Below the pieces are notes generated by a model. The model ran no database searches. It was given only the letters and a program-made list of their open reading frames with translations, and had not been told where the DNA came from. Position numbers and translations under genes: made by a program. Below, piece by piece: positions 17,764-26,204 of a stretch of 48,740 nucleotides of DNA (its first letter is position 1; each line of letters begins with the position of its first letter). Source of the DNA: a virus; IMG/VR virus record IMGVR_UViG_3300028394_000112, positions 1 to 48,740 of that record; one strand, 5' to 3'.

Positions 17764-18372
17764 TTAGGCGTCGAGGATTCCGTCGTCGGTGCGGGTCCGG
17801 GAGTACCGGCCGGCCGGGTCCGGGTAGAACGTCACCTCGATGTCGTGGGACAGGATTTCCTTGTGGGACCACTTCTGGGTCTTGCGCTTCTTGACCTCGC
17901 CGATCGGGAACCACTTCTGCACCCGCTTCCCGCCGGGGGAGAACGTGTCCAGCAGGAAGGTGTGCTGTCCGAGGGCGTCGGAGGTTTGGAAGATCGTCAG
18001 CTGCCGGCCGTGGGTGGCCGTCGGGGCGATCTCGGTGACCCGGTCGGCGCCGTAGGCGAGCTTGGCGACCTCGACGTTGAGGAACTCCAGCAGCTTGAAG
18101 GCCAGCGTGAGCCCGAACTCGGTCTGCGGCTCGGCCACTTGATCGGAACCCCACGCGTATTTCTTGTCGCTGTTGCGGTTCTCGTCCTCGTCGAGGCCGT
18201 CGTCGGCGACGAAGCCGAGCAGCGTGTAGACGGGGTCGATGGAGAAGTCGTCGTCGGGCATCGGGGCGTCGAGGGAGGCGATGTAGAGGCCGCCGATGGT
18301 GCCGATGGACTTCGGGGAGGGCAGGACGATGTTGCGGACGTCGCCGACGACAGCGGTCTGTGGTGCGGTCAT
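17764..18372 (-). CDS. Major tail tube protein
   Basis: A 202-residue protein; the start at 18372 (MTAPQTAVVGDV) is preceded by an AAAGG ribosome site and overlaps the upstream gene by 4 bases. Position between tail terminator and tail chaperones, size and beta-rich character (TLLGFVADDGLDEDEN, TFGL-like TEFGLTLAFKLLEF, then EVTFYPDPAGRYSRTR at the end) identify the tube protein that forms stacked hexameric rings of the tail. Confidence 0.88.
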   Translation of the reverse strand: MTAPQTAVVGDVRNIVLPSPKSIGTIGGLYIASLDAPMPDDDFSIDPVYTLLGFVADDGLDEDENRNSDKKYAWGSDQVAEPQTEFGLTLAFKLLEFLNVEVAKLAYGADRVTEIAPTATHGRQLTIFQTSDALGQHTFLLDTFSPGGKRVQKWFPIGEVKKRKTQKWSHKEILSHDIEVTFYPDPAGRYSRTRTDDGILDA

Positions 18373-18794
18373 GGTTTTACCTTTCGGTGGAAGGGAGTGG
18401 TGTCCGACAGCGGCACGGTGAACCACCAGGTGACGAGCCAGCGCCGGACACCGGCGAGTGCTGGGTCGGGTAGTTCGGTTGGCCCGCCGGCGTGTTCGGC
18501 CCCCTGGACTTCAAGTCCTTCGGGGATGGTGGCGGCCAGCCCGTTCACGAGCTGGGCGATATGGAGGCCGCGACGGTTGTCGGGGTCGTGGATGCGGAAC
18601 TGGGTCAGGATGTCGGTGAAGAACGCGGTGTCCTGCCGGGTGTTGAGCTGGTCGATGACGATGAACCGGTGGTCTGGCGGCAGCTGTTCGGGGGCGTCGC
18701 CGGTGAACCACGGCACCTCGACGCCGTAGTCGGCTAGTTCGGGGATCATGTGGTCGCGCACCAGCGGCGCCAACTCGGGCGGCAGCAGCAACAT
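18369..18794 (-). CDS. Tail terminator protein
   Basis: A 141-residue protein upstream of the tube gene, overlapping it by 4 bases. The N-terminal LAPLVRDHMIPELADYG and the following short strands fit the small alpha/beta tail terminator proteins (lambda gpU-like) that cap the tail tube and dock it to the head. Assignment is by position and size, with weak motif support. Confidence 0.75.
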   Translation of the reverse strand: MLLLPPELAPLVRDHMIPELADYGVEVPWFTGDAPEQLPPDHRFIVIDQLNTRQDTAFFTDILTQFRIHDPDNRRGLHIAQLVNGLAATIPEGLEVQGAEHAGGPTELPDPALAGVRRWLVTWWFTVPLSDTTPFHRKVKP

Positions 18795-19169
18795 CTAGCG
18801 GTCATTCCCGAACGGGTCACGCATGTCGAAGCCCTGCCGGTTGCGTTGCGCAGCCTCCCGCCGCCCGGCCCGCACCCGCTGCGTCTCAACCGATGTGCCG
18901 TCGATGCGGCGCAGGATGGACTGGTGTTTGGCCTCGTGGGCCTGGGCGCGGGCGGTGTAGGCGACGATCTGGAGGCGGTCGCGGCTGCCGCCGGTGGAGA
19001 CGTGGTATCCGTAGCCGTCGTTGACGGGCTGGCGGCGGGCCGTCTGCGCCTGGGCGAGTTCGGCATTGAGGGCCGTCACGGTCTCCTCCCCCATCTCGCG
19101 CAGCACCGCGTTCATCCCTTCGGAGGTGCGGATCTCTTTGAACCCGTCGAGGTTCCAGTCGATTTTCAT
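18795..19169 (-). CDS. HK97 gp10-like neck / tail completion protein
   Basis: A 124-residue protein; start at the ATG at 19169 (MKIDWNLDGFKEI), overlapping the upstream stop (TGATG). An open frame of 50 more codons upstream is a shadow of the neighbour. Helical N-terminus with LREMGEETVTALNAEL, then RDRLQIVAYTARAQAHEAKH, the kind of pattern seen in HK97 gp10-type connector proteins. The gene sits between head-closure and tail-terminator genes as expected. Confidence 0.78.
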   Translation of the reverse strand: MKIDWNLDGFKEIRTSEGMNAVLREMGEETVTALNAELAQAQTARRQPVNDGYGYHVSTGGSRDRLQIVAYTARAQAHEAKHQSILRRIDGTSVETQRVRAGRREAAQRNRQGFDMRDPFGNDR

Positions 19170-19546
19170 CAGCCGGTGACTTTCTCGATGACGACCGCAC
19201 CGCCAGGCCGGAAACCGAACGGGCCGTTCGACATGTCGCGGACGTCCTCGGATACCAGGTAGAAGCAGTTCGGGTGGGAGGGGGTGAACTCGTCTCCGTC
19301 CGGGGCGCCGTGCAGCCACACCCGGTCACCCGGATGCCACAACGACGTGTCGGGGACGAGGAGCAGCAGCGAGGTGATCACCCGGAAGGAGATTTCCGCC
19401 CCGAACGGCATGTCCGAGGACACCGGCTGCCACCCGTACACCGCGACCGGTTCGGGCTGACCCCACCCCTCGGGGCGGGTGTAGCCGTCGGCGTCGACCG
19501 TGGAAGCGATCCGTTGGGCGCGGCCGACAACCCTGCGAGCCAGCAT
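19169..19546 (-). CDS. Head closure (stopper) protein
   Basis: A 125-residue, beta-rich protein in third place after the capsid gene. A TSLLLLVPDTSLWHPGDRVWL stretch resembles the small OB/beta-barrel head-closure proteins that bind the adaptor ring and retain DNA. Assignment rests mainly on position and size. Confidence 0.72.
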   Translation of the reverse strand: MLARRVVGRAQRIASTVDADGYTRPEGWGQPEPVAVYGWQPVSSDMPFGAEISFRVITSLLLLVPDTSLWHPGDRVWLHGAPDGDEFTPSHPNCFYLVSEDVRDMSNGPFGFRPGGAVVIEKVTG

Positions 19547-19550
19547 CGGG

Positions 19551-19970
19551 TCAGTACCTGTACAGGCCTGGCGCGGTGAAGCTGGCCGCGCCGGTATTCG
19601 CCCCGCCGTGCACCAGGCGCAGCAGGTCGTTGAGTTCCCGGTCGTACAGGAACAGCGCCCCGTCGGGGTTGCGGTACTTGATCTGCTCGACGTAGATGCC
19701 GGCCATCTCGTAGGTCGATTCCGCCCCGGCCGGGGTGTCCCGCTCGGCGGCCTGCATGGCCCGCTTGACCATGCTCACCGACACCAGCTTGGCGCCCTCG
19801 GCCGCCGCGGCGGCGCCGCTGTCGACCGAGGCCCGCAGCCCGGGAACCCAGGCGTCGAGCCAGAACGCGGCGTCCTCGAGCAGGGTATTGGCCTGCACGG
19901 CCTCGTCCTCGGTCAGGGGACGCCAGCGGGGGGCGAGGTCCACCGCGGCGTCGGCGTAAGGGACAGCCAC
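19551..19970 (-). CDS. Head-tail adaptor protein (Gp19/gp6-like)
   Basis: A 139-residue, mostly helical protein with RPLTEDEAVQANTLLEDAAF near the start and VSMVKRAMQAAE in the middle. This matches the four-helix head-tail adaptor family (Phage_Gp19 type) that extends the portal ring. It starts one base inside the stop of the small upstream gene and is followed by the head-closure gene. Confidence 0.83.
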   Translation of the reverse strand: MAVPYADAAVDLAPRWRPLTEDEAVQANTLLEDAAFWLDAWVPGLRASVDSGAAAAAEGAKLVSVSMVKRAMQAAERDTPAGAESTYEMAGIYVEQIKYRNPDGALFLYDRELNDLLRLVHGGANTGAASFTAPGLYRY

Positions 19971-20194
19971 TATTCGACCCGGCGGGCCCGGCGCGGCTTG
20001 TCGGGTTCGGCGCCGTCGGACACTTCAGGTGCGCCCGCGGCGGCTGGCGGGGCGGTGACGCCGACGTTGGCCTTGTCGAAGTGGGCGACGTGGTCAGGGT
20101 GGACGTCCACCTCTTCGCCCTGGCGGCCGATCCGACGGTTGCCTTCTACATCGAAATACGAGGCGAGGGTGGTGTGCACAGTGCGTTTGGCCAT
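19970..20194 (-). CDS. Small charged protein after the capsid gene
   Basis: A 74-residue protein; start at the ATG at 20194 (MAKRTVHTTLAS), with a GGAG-type site upstream. It has a short beta-type N-terminal half (YFDVEGNRRIGRQGEEVDV) and a disordered, charged C-terminus (PDKPRRARRVE). Proteins of this size are common between the capsid and adaptor genes of mycobacteriophages, but no function is known to me. Confidence 0.72.
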   Translation of the reverse strand: MAKRTVHTTLASYFDVEGNRRIGRQGEEVDVHPDHVAHFDKANVGVTAPPAAAGAPEVSDGAEPDKPRRARRVE

Positions 20195-20261
20195 TGGCTT
20201 CTCTCTCCTGATCAAGGGTGCGGCGGGACGGAAGACGAGTTCGTCCCGCCGCCCTGACGGA

Positions 20262-21152
20262 CTACAGTCCGACGACCTTGGCGATGCTGTAGGGGTTGGT
20301 CACGTAGAACACCGGACGCACCCCGGACTGCACCCAGGTGACCTCGCGGCCGTCGGTGTCCTCCCACGTCCTGGTGGACAGCGGCACCTCCAGTCGCATC
20401 TCCCCGACGGTGCCCGACTGGAACACCCACGCCTCACCGGCGGTCTGCCGGTTGGTGACGACGAACGACGCACCGTTGTCGTTGAGGACCTCACGCCAGT
20501 TGGAGCCGTAGGTGAGCTTGAAGTTGACCGCGTCGGCCGGGTTGAGGATCCAGGTGTCGAAGGTGACACCGAGTTCCTTCTCGTCGGCGGCGAGCTGCAC
20601 GATCTGGAAGTCCGCCGCGGGCATCGCACCGGGCTTCACGTTCTGCACAGTGGTCGACGCACCGGCAGACCAGCCGACCGAGGTGACGACCTGGGCGTTG
20701 GCGCCCAGCGCGGTGAACTCTTCGGCGAGTTCCTGCAGAGCACGGTCGTGGATCTTGCGCTGGATCGCATTCGCCAGCTTCTGCACACCCTGGCGAAGCA
20801 GCGAACTGTCGTTGCGGCGCACCGCCTCGTCGGTGACGAAGAACTTCCCACCGAACTTCTCCACCTGCGCGGTACGCGGGGTGGGGCGGGCGAAGTCCAC
20901 GATCGGGAACTCCGCACCCGGCTCCACGAAATCGACGTCGCGGGTCGGGTACAGATCGTTCTGCGTCAGCTGGTTGTACAGAACCGCCCCACCGGACACA
21001 CCGCCGGCGTTGGGGAAGATCCGGTCAGCGAAGAAGCCCTGCAGCGTCAAATCCGACAGGTATCGGGTGATGCGGGTGGGCTGGGTGAGCATCAGGTCGA
21101 CGGTGATGTCGTTGCCGACCACCGCGGGACCCGCCAACGGGTAAGGAATCAT
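20262..21152 (-). CDS. Major capsid protein
   Basis: A 296-residue protein; start at the ATG at 21152 (MIPYPLAGPAVVGNDI), with a GAAAGAGG ribosome site just upstream. It has the expected features of an HK97-fold actinophage capsid protein: an N-terminal arm (DLTLQGFFADRIFPN), a central helix (SLLRQGVQKLANAIQRKIHD), and a C-terminal domain ending in VFYVTNPYSIAKVVG. It follows the scaffold and decoration genes and precedes the connector genes. Confidence 0.92.
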   Translation of the reverse strand: MIPYPLAGPAVVGNDITVDLMLTQPTRITRYLSDLTLQGFFADRIFPNAGGVSGGAVLYNQLTQNDLYPTRDVDFVEPGAEFPIVDFARPTPRTAQVEKFGGKFFVTDEAVRRNDSSLLRQGVQKLANAIQRKIHDRALQELAEEFTALGANAQVVTSVGWSAGASTTVQNVKPGAMPAADFQIVQLAADEKELGVTFDTWILNPADAVNFKLTYGSNWREVLNDNGASFVVTNRQTAGEAWVFQSGTVGEMRLEVPLSTRTWEDTDGREVTWVQSGVRPVFYVTNPYSIAKVVGL

Positions 21153-21183
21153 GGGTGTACCTCTTTCAGGGGTGTGGGGCTGT

Positions 21184-21564
21184 CTAGAACAGCTCGATGA
21201 ACACGGGTGCGCCGATGGTTCCCGCGGCGAGCGCCCGGCCCACCGCCACACCACTTGTCTTCTTGACGGCGCGGCCATTCGCGCCGACCTCGACTTCGTC
21301 ACCGAAGGCCAGGTTGGCTCCGGCGGTCACCGGGAGCACGATCTTCGAGCCGCGGATCACCGGGACCCGGTTGGCGTCGCTGGACACCGAGTCGCGGGCG
21401 GCCACACCGAACGCGCGGACGCCGGCGGTGGCGGTCTTCACCTGGGGCAGCGCCCCGGCGATGTTGCCTGACAGTTCGACGAACGTGCCGCCGGTGACGG
21501 CGGCGGTGGCCTTGCAGGTGATGTCGTTGCCTGGCCGGTACAGCGGGATGACTTCATTGGACAT
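21184..21564 (-). CDS. Capsid decoration protein A
   Basis: A 126-residue protein of the DUF2190-like head decoration type, beta-rich, with IPLYRPGNDI at the start, FGVAARDS in the middle and VGRALAAG...PVFIELF at the end. It is a paralogue of the 22281-22655 product, sharing these motifs in the same order. The two copies lie on either side of the scaffold gene. Decoration proteins bind the expanded capsid lattice and stabilise it. Confidence 0.83.
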   Translation of the reverse strand: MSNEVIPLYRPGNDITCKATAAVTGGTFVELSGNIAGALPQVKTATAGVRAFGVAARDSVSSDANRVPVIRGSKIVLPVTAGANLAFGDEVEVGANGRAVKKTSGVAVGRALAAGTIGAPVFIELF

Positions 21565-21577
21565 GGGGACTGCTCCT

Positions 21578-22210
21578 TTAACGGTCGGTGCGGAGGTGGT
21601 TTGGGGTCCACCCCGGCGGGTAGTCGTCGTCGGCTGCCGGGGGCGGTTCGGGGCTGGCTCCAGGGCGCAGCCCCTCCACGGGGCGGTTCGACGGCGGTGG
21701 GGTTACAGGCTGCGACGCCACGGGGGCGGCGGCGGCCTGCTGGGCGACGAGCGCGGCGATATGGGCGGCGTTGCGTTCCATGTCCTCGGGGCTGCCAGAG
21801 CCGATGAGGGCGATGCTCTGCGGGTCGGAGATGCCGTACTTCGACGCGGACTGGTACCGGTTGAGGGCCGCCTGGGCCTGCTCGTACTGATCCCGGTACT
21901 GCTCGTTCTCCTGGGCCCGCATCCGCAGGTTGCGGTTCTCCTTGCGCAGCTTGCGGGCCTGGTTCAGGTTCCGTGGCAGTTCGTCGTCGAAATCGTCGTC
22001 GTCATCGTCGTAGTCGACCGGCGGCGCCGGGGGAGCCGGCGCGGGCGCGGGGGGCGGCGGCGGGGACGGCGGGGGCGGGGCGGAAACCGCGGGAACCGGC
22101 GTCAACGCCACCTCAGACGGGGCGGCCGCAACACGGGCAGGCATCTGCGCCGGAGACGGCACCTCAGCAGCGGGTGCGGCCTGGTCGACAACGGTGGATG
22201 AATCGGACAT
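21578..22210 (-). CDS. Scaffolding protein
   Basis: A 210-residue acidic protein upstream of the capsid gene. It has a Pro/Ala-rich disordered N-terminal third, then an Asp run (residues about 66-75), a coiled-coil stretch around LNQARKLRKENRNLRMR, and a Pro-rich C-terminus. This composition and position fit a scaffold that guides capsid assembly and then leaves or is degraded. No protease gene was recognised nearby. Confidence 0.85.
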   Translation of the reverse strand: MSDSSTVVDQAAPAAEVPSPAQMPARVAAAPSEVALTPVPAVSAPPPPSPPPPPAPAPAPPAPPVDYDDDDDDFDDELPRNLNQARKLRKENRNLRMRAQENEQYRDQYEQAQAALNRYQSASKYGISDPQSIALIGSGSPEDMERNAAHIAALVAQQAAAAPVASQPVTPPPSNRPVEGLRPGASPEPPPAADDDYPPGWTPNHLRTDR

Positions 22211-22280
22211 CAGTTAGCCTCCTCGGGCTTCCTTCGGGGGTGGCCCACCAGGGGCCGGAATGAAAATCGGGGGCGAAGCG

Positions 22281-22655
22281 TCAGAACAGGTCGATGAACA
22301 CCGGCTCGCCAGGTCCGGCCGCCGACAAGGCGCGGGCCACCGCGGACGCACGGGTTCCCTTGGCGGCCTTACCGCCCGCACCGACCTCGATCCAGTCGCC
22401 GGCCGCGATCGCCACCCCAGCGGTCACCGGGATGACCAGGTTCGGGCCGCGCAGCACCGCAACCCGGGTCGTCTTCGGATCCGAGTCGCGGGCGGCCACA
22501 CCGAACGGCTTGTTCCCGGCCGGGCAGGTCTTCACCGTCGGCAGGGCGTTACGCAAACCGTCCGCCTCGACGAAGGTGCTGCCAACCACCGGGGTCACCG
22601 CGTACACCGACACGTCATGACCGGGCCGGTACAGCGGAATGCAGTCGTTAGCCAT
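22281..22655 (-). CDS. Capsid decoration protein B
   Basis: A 124-residue paralogue of the 21184-21564 product (IPLYRPGHDV, FGVAARDS, VARALSAAG...PVFIDLF). It has an AAGGAG ribosome site 7 bases before the ATG at 22655. It lies directly downstream of a terminator-like hairpin that follows the MuF/immunity pair. Two decoration proteins could occupy different lattice sites or one could be a diverging duplicate. Confidence 0.83.
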   Translation of the reverse strand: MANDCIPLYRPGHDVSVYAVTPVVGSTFVEADGLRNALPTVKTCPAGNKPFGVAARDSDPKTTRVAVLRGPNLVIPVTAGVAIAAGDWIEVGAGGKAAKGTRASAVARALSAAGPGEPVFIDLF

Positions 22656-22789
22656 CAGGTATCTCCTTGTTGTCGTTCACTTTTCGATCAGAGAAGGCCC
22701 TCGACCGCAGCGTGGGTTAGGGCAGACGGGTTCCATCAACGAACCAGGGCTGGAAAGGATCAAGGGGCCGAGAGACGCGCATACGAAAG

Positions 22790-22815
22790 AACCCCGGAGC
22801 GAAAGCTCAGGGGTT
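22790..22815 (-). terminator. Stem-loop after the MuF toxin/immunity genes
   Basis: Two nested stems: AACCCC pairs with GGGGTT, and inside it GAGC pairs with GCTC around a GAAA loop. On the minus strand the stem is followed by TTCTTTCG, a weak T-rich tail. It lies between the stop of the small gene at 22838 and the start of the decoration gene at 22655, so it could lower or separate expression of the capsid genes from the portal/MuF genes. The surrounding 22656-22837 holds no other gene. Confidence 0.6.
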
Positions 22816-22837
22816 CAATTTCAGCGGAAGTTTCGGG

Positions 22838-23104
22838 CTACGCCCGAGAAAGCTCCAGATCAAGTTGCTCGGTAATCCACTGATTCGCCTTTCCGAACGA
22901 ACCATATGCCGCGTATTCACGAGCGGTGTCCAGATCGGCGCGGCTCAGGTCATGCCGCTTCAGTCCGAAGACGATCAAGTCCTGAGCCACTAAGGCCTGC
23001 TCACCCATGTCGATCAGCCGACGCTTCTGGCCCAAGATCTCCGGAGAGAGATCCCCCGCGTATCTGTCCAACAGATTCCGCGCCCAATCCCGCAGGCTAG
23101 TCAC
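22838..23104 (-). CDS. Candidate immunity protein for the MuF-EndoU toxin
   Basis: An 88-residue soluble, mostly helical, acidic protein. A GTG start at 23104 overlaps the end of the MuF gene by 8 bases, so both are translated together. No phage structural family is recognised. Its features are MTSLRDWARNLLDRYAGDL at the start, then VFGLKRHDLSRADLDTAREY and a C-terminal ITEQLDLELSRA. A small acidic gene immediately after a toxin-tailed gene is the usual layout of a polymorphic toxin and its immunity protein. The role is inferred from this layout only. Confidence 0.6.
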   Translation of the reverse strand: MTSLRDWARNLLDRYAGDLSPEILGQKRRLIDMGEQALVAQDLIVFGLKRHDLSRADLDTAREYAAYGSFGKANQWITEQLDLELSRA

Positions 23105-24719
23105 GCAGCCGATTGTATCGAAGATCGTCGGGTATCACAGAAGCAATCATCCACCGCCCATATGGCCTGATGGCTAAAGTACCGACCTGCCCACGATAAA
23201 CGCCGTAGAGGTAAAACCCGTCAGCGGTTGTGTCGTCCTCTGCCCACGAGGGGCTGTCGACAATCGCATTCGCGAAATCGACGACATCGGCCGGCGACCA
23301 CCCCTCAGGAAATTCGCTGATCTTGATACCGAGCCCGTACCCGTGATAGCCATGGCCAGCGTCCATCCGCGCTTTCGAGATGTCTCCGTTGTGACGCAGC
23401 AGTGCGGCTTCATAGGAACCGTCGCCGTCTAGGGTGATGACGGCATCCTCGATCGAGAATCCCTCGATGTCGCTGCGCGTCGTTGGCGGCTCGAAATCGC
23501 CGAACCGGCCGAATTCATCTGGCATGCCAGGGCCGAGCATTCCCCTGGTTCGATCGGGCGGTTTGGGTGGGCCTCCGGTCCCACTGGCTGTAATGGGTGG
23601 CACTCCTTCGCTGCGGGCAATCCGAGTCGGCCCATTGTCCTCCAGCGACCCGCCGCCGCCCCCGGAATTCGCAGCGACAAGAATCTTCTCGGTCTTCAGC
23701 AGCGGCACAGCTGGTTCGTGTTCCAGGTCGGCGCGCAGCTCGTCAATTCGCCGCTTATGCCAGACGATCCTCGGGTCGTCCTCCGGCAGGCCTTGCGACC
23801 GAAGGTCGGCCAGGATCTTCTCCATCCCGGGCAGCAGTCGGCGGGCGACTTCGGCCTTGGACTCGGCCTTCACCGACGGCTTCTTCACGGCCTGCTTCGA
23901 CATGGATGGCTTCGATGCCGCTGGCAGCGGTGCAGCGTCGGGCATCGACGGGGCGATGTAGTGAGGGCCCTTGCCGTCGCGGACAGTCTGTTCCCACCAG
24001 GATCGGAACACCAGCCGGTCGGGGCGAGCATCGTCGTCGGCGCGGTGGTCACCGTCGGGGCCGCACTCGTCCCACGCCTTCTGAAGTGCCAGCCACTGGG
24101 CCCGGCCCTCCCACGCCTTCGAGCCCTTCGGGACGAACGCGGTGACACAGTCGCAGCCGTCGTGAACTGCCGCGACCTCGGTGCCTTCGAACATCGTCTT
24201 ACCCGGCCCGGAGCGCACCGCGTTCTCGCTGGACTCGTACACCGGGCCGCGGGAGGCCATCATCACGCAGAAACTGCACGACGTCGGGCCTGTCAGCACG
24301 CGGGCCCACGAACCTCCGGTCACCGCGGCGGCCTGGCGCACCAACGCCCTGGCAGGTTCCTCAGCGTGGCGCCGCAGCGCCCTCGTCAAGTCCTCCGCGA
24401 CTTTGGCCGCCACTTGGGGCGACGAGGCTTCAGCGACGGGGTCGATCACCCGATCCAGGGTGTCGATCACCGACTTGAACCGGTATTCCTGCGGGCGGGC
24501 TGGAAAACCGGACACATCGACACCGCGGTGCTGCAGATAGTTCGCCGCGATCCGATGGGTGTCCAACCGGGCCGCCCGCACACCACCGGTCAGCAGGTAG
24601 GCCGCCTCGATCTTCTGGTCCCGCGTGCGCGGAACACCCGCCCCCAACACCAGCCGCACCAAACCAGCAAGGGACCTCATGGCGTTGTCCAACGACCGGC
24701 GGTAGGTGGAAACGTCCAC
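23097..24719 (-). CDS. MuF-like capsid protein with C-terminal EndoU-type nuclease domain
   Basis: A 540-residue protein right after the portal gene, the usual MuF position. Residues about 1-215 match the MuF domain, including a cysteine pair in GPTSCSFCVMM and the terminal HDGCDCVTAF motif. Residues about 235-400 are a Pro/Lys-rich linker. Residues about 405-540 look like a bacterial EndoU ribonuclease toxin: a His in LLRHNGDIS, a second in AGHGYHGYG, then FPEGWSPADVV, IVDSP, and GQVGTLAIRP...IASVIPD, in the family order. MuF proteins sit inside the capsid, so the toxin could be delivered with the DNA. Ordinary MuF proteins are 250-300 residues, so the extra 240 residues are an addition. EndoU is a pattern-based call. 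Confidence 0.8.
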   Translation of the reverse strand: MDVSTYRRSLDNAMRSLAGLVRLVLGAGVPRTRDQKIEAAYLLTGGVRAARLDTHRIAANYLQHRGVDVSGFPARPQEYRFKSVIDTLDRVIDPVAEASSPQVAAKVAEDLTRALRRHAEEPARALVRQAAAVTGGSWARVLTGPTSCSFCVMMASRGPVYESSENAVRSGPGKTMFEGTEVAAVHDGCDCVTAFVPKGSKAWEGRAQWLALQKAWDECGPDGDHRADDDARPDRLVFRSWWEQTVRDGKGPHYIAPSMPDAAPLPAASKPSMSKQAVKKPSVKAESKAEVARRLLPGMEKILADLRSQGLPEDDPRIVWHKRRIDELRADLEHEPAVPLLKTEKILVAANSGGGGGSLEDNGPTRIARSEGVPPITASGTGGPPKPPDRTRGMLGPGMPDEFGRFGDFEPPTTRSDIEGFSIEDAVITLDGDGSYEAALLRHNGDISKARMDAGHGYHGYGLGIKISEFPEGWSPADVVDFANAIVDSPSWAEDDTTADGFYLYGVYRGQVGTLAIRPYGRWMIASVIPDDLRYNRLRD

Positions 24720-26198
24720 TTAGCCGGCCGGTGGGAACACTTGAGTCGAATCCGGCTTCGTCTGCTGCTGCCCGAACGTCGAGCTCTGCGCGGCGCGCAG
24801 CTGCTTGGCACGCTCCACCGTGGCGTTCGTCCACCCCGGGATGGCTTCCCACGCCATCTCCTCCGGGATGTTCAGCATCGCCGTCAGCTTGCCCAACGCG
24901 TCCACGGTCTGCGCGAAGCTACGGGCCGTGGTGTCCTGCCACTTCACCTCGGCGTTGAAATCGTTGGCGCCCTTCTCATCCCCCGTCAGATGCGACGCGG
25001 TGCGAAGCAGCTGCTCGAAGGACTCCCCCAACGAGGTTTGGATCTCGGCGGCCTTGCGGTCCTTACCGGCCTCCAACGCCGCGAGTGTGGCTTCGGAGAT
25101 GTTCGAGATGCCCTCGATGCCCAGATTCTGGGCGGGGACCTGGCCAACGGCGGCCAGGTCACGCTTCGCGGACTGCTGCGAATCCAGATAGGCCTTCAAG
25201 TCGCCGGCCTGGAACTGGCCGACCTTTACCGAGTCCTTGTCGAAGAACCAGGTGTCCGAGGCCGCCATGCGCAGCATCTCGTCCTCATCCTTCGGACGCC
25301 ACCCGGCAACCCAACGCTGAGAGAACGCAGTGAAGTACTGCGACACCAGCATCTCGAAGATCGTCTCGTCGATGCGGGACTGGATCGACAGCAACGGCTC
25401 GATGATGCCGAACACATCGTCACCCTCAAGGGTCCAGCGGTCACGGAAACGCACCACCGGACACACCCCGACACCATGAACACGGTTGTCGATGTACTCG
25501 AAATTCGTGGACGTGTTGAACGTCGACGCTCTCCACCCCAACGTCGAGGTGGGCACGTTCTGGACGCCGATGAAGTGAACCTTGTCCTCGTCATACAGCC
25601 GGATCGACGGCCCGTTGACCTCCATTGCGATGATCGGCCAATCCGCATCCACTGGAGTCACACCCGGGACCCACTCGATCGGATCCCCGTACAGGGCGGT
25701 CATCGACCGCGGCGTCAACGGCCGCATGAACGCACCCACAGCAGGCTGCTCCAACGACGGCACTGAAATACTGGGGGCCCCCGGCAGATAGCCCTGCGTA
25801 TTCGGGCCGAACGGCGACAACGACGGCAACGCCACGCAATACGCCGCCCCGTAGGCCAGCACCGAGCGGATGATCCCGGCCTGCTGCGCCGACATCTTGT
25901 TCCGCTGCCACCACTCCCACGCCTTCGCCGTGTCCTGGGTGTCCGAGGCGATGTAGTTGTCGACCTTCATCGACTGCGAGAACACATCGAGCACCAGAGG
26001 CAGGAAATTCGTCTGAGCCTGCCACGCCAACGAACTCATCGGCCCCTGCGGTAAACCCTTCTGACGCAGCCGCTCAGAAGCGACAGCAGGATCCCACGGC
26101 CGAAGCGCAGCAGCGATACGGTCCAGGCGCTGCTGCTCATACACGTACGGCCCGGCCATGATCTGCCGCGCAGCATCAACCGCCGCTTTCCTATCCAA
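24720..26198 (-). CDS. Portal protein
   Basis: A 492-residue protein following the large terminase. Features of SPP1 gp6-type portals: an N-terminal YVYEQQRLDRIAAALRPW, a central LTPRSMTALYGDP, IQSRIDETIFEMLVSQYFTAF in the stem, and a C-terminal alpha-rich NISEATLAALEAGKDRKAAE followed by a low-complexity tail. Twelve copies form the channel through which DNA enters and leaves the head and to which the adaptor ring binds. The stop is immediately before the MuF start. Confidence 0.9.
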   Translation of the reverse strand: MDRKAAVDAARQIMAGPYVYEQQRLDRIAAALRPWDPAVASERLRQKGLPQGPMSSLAWQAQTNFLPLVLDVFSQSMKVDNYIASDTQDTAKAWEWWQRNKMSAQQAGIIRSVLAYGAAYCVALPSLSPFGPNTQGYLPGAPSISVPSLEQPAVGAFMRPLTPRSMTALYGDPIEWVPGVTPVDADWPIIAMEVNGPSIRLYDEDKVHFIGVQNVPTSTLGWRASTFNTSTNFEYIDNRVHGVGVCPVVRFRDRWTLEGDDVFGIIEPLLSIQSRIDETIFEMLVSQYFTAFSQRWVAGWRPKDEDEMLRMAASDTWFFDKDSVKVGQFQAGDLKAYLDSQQSAKRDLAAVGQVPAQNLGIEGISNISEATLAALEAGKDRKAAEIQTSLGESFEQLLRTASHLTGDEKGANDFNAEVKWQDTTARSFAQTVDALGKLTAMLNIPEEMAWEAIPGWTNATVERAKQLRAAQSSTFGQQQTKPDSTQVFPPAG

Positions 26199-26204
26199 CC
26201 GAGC

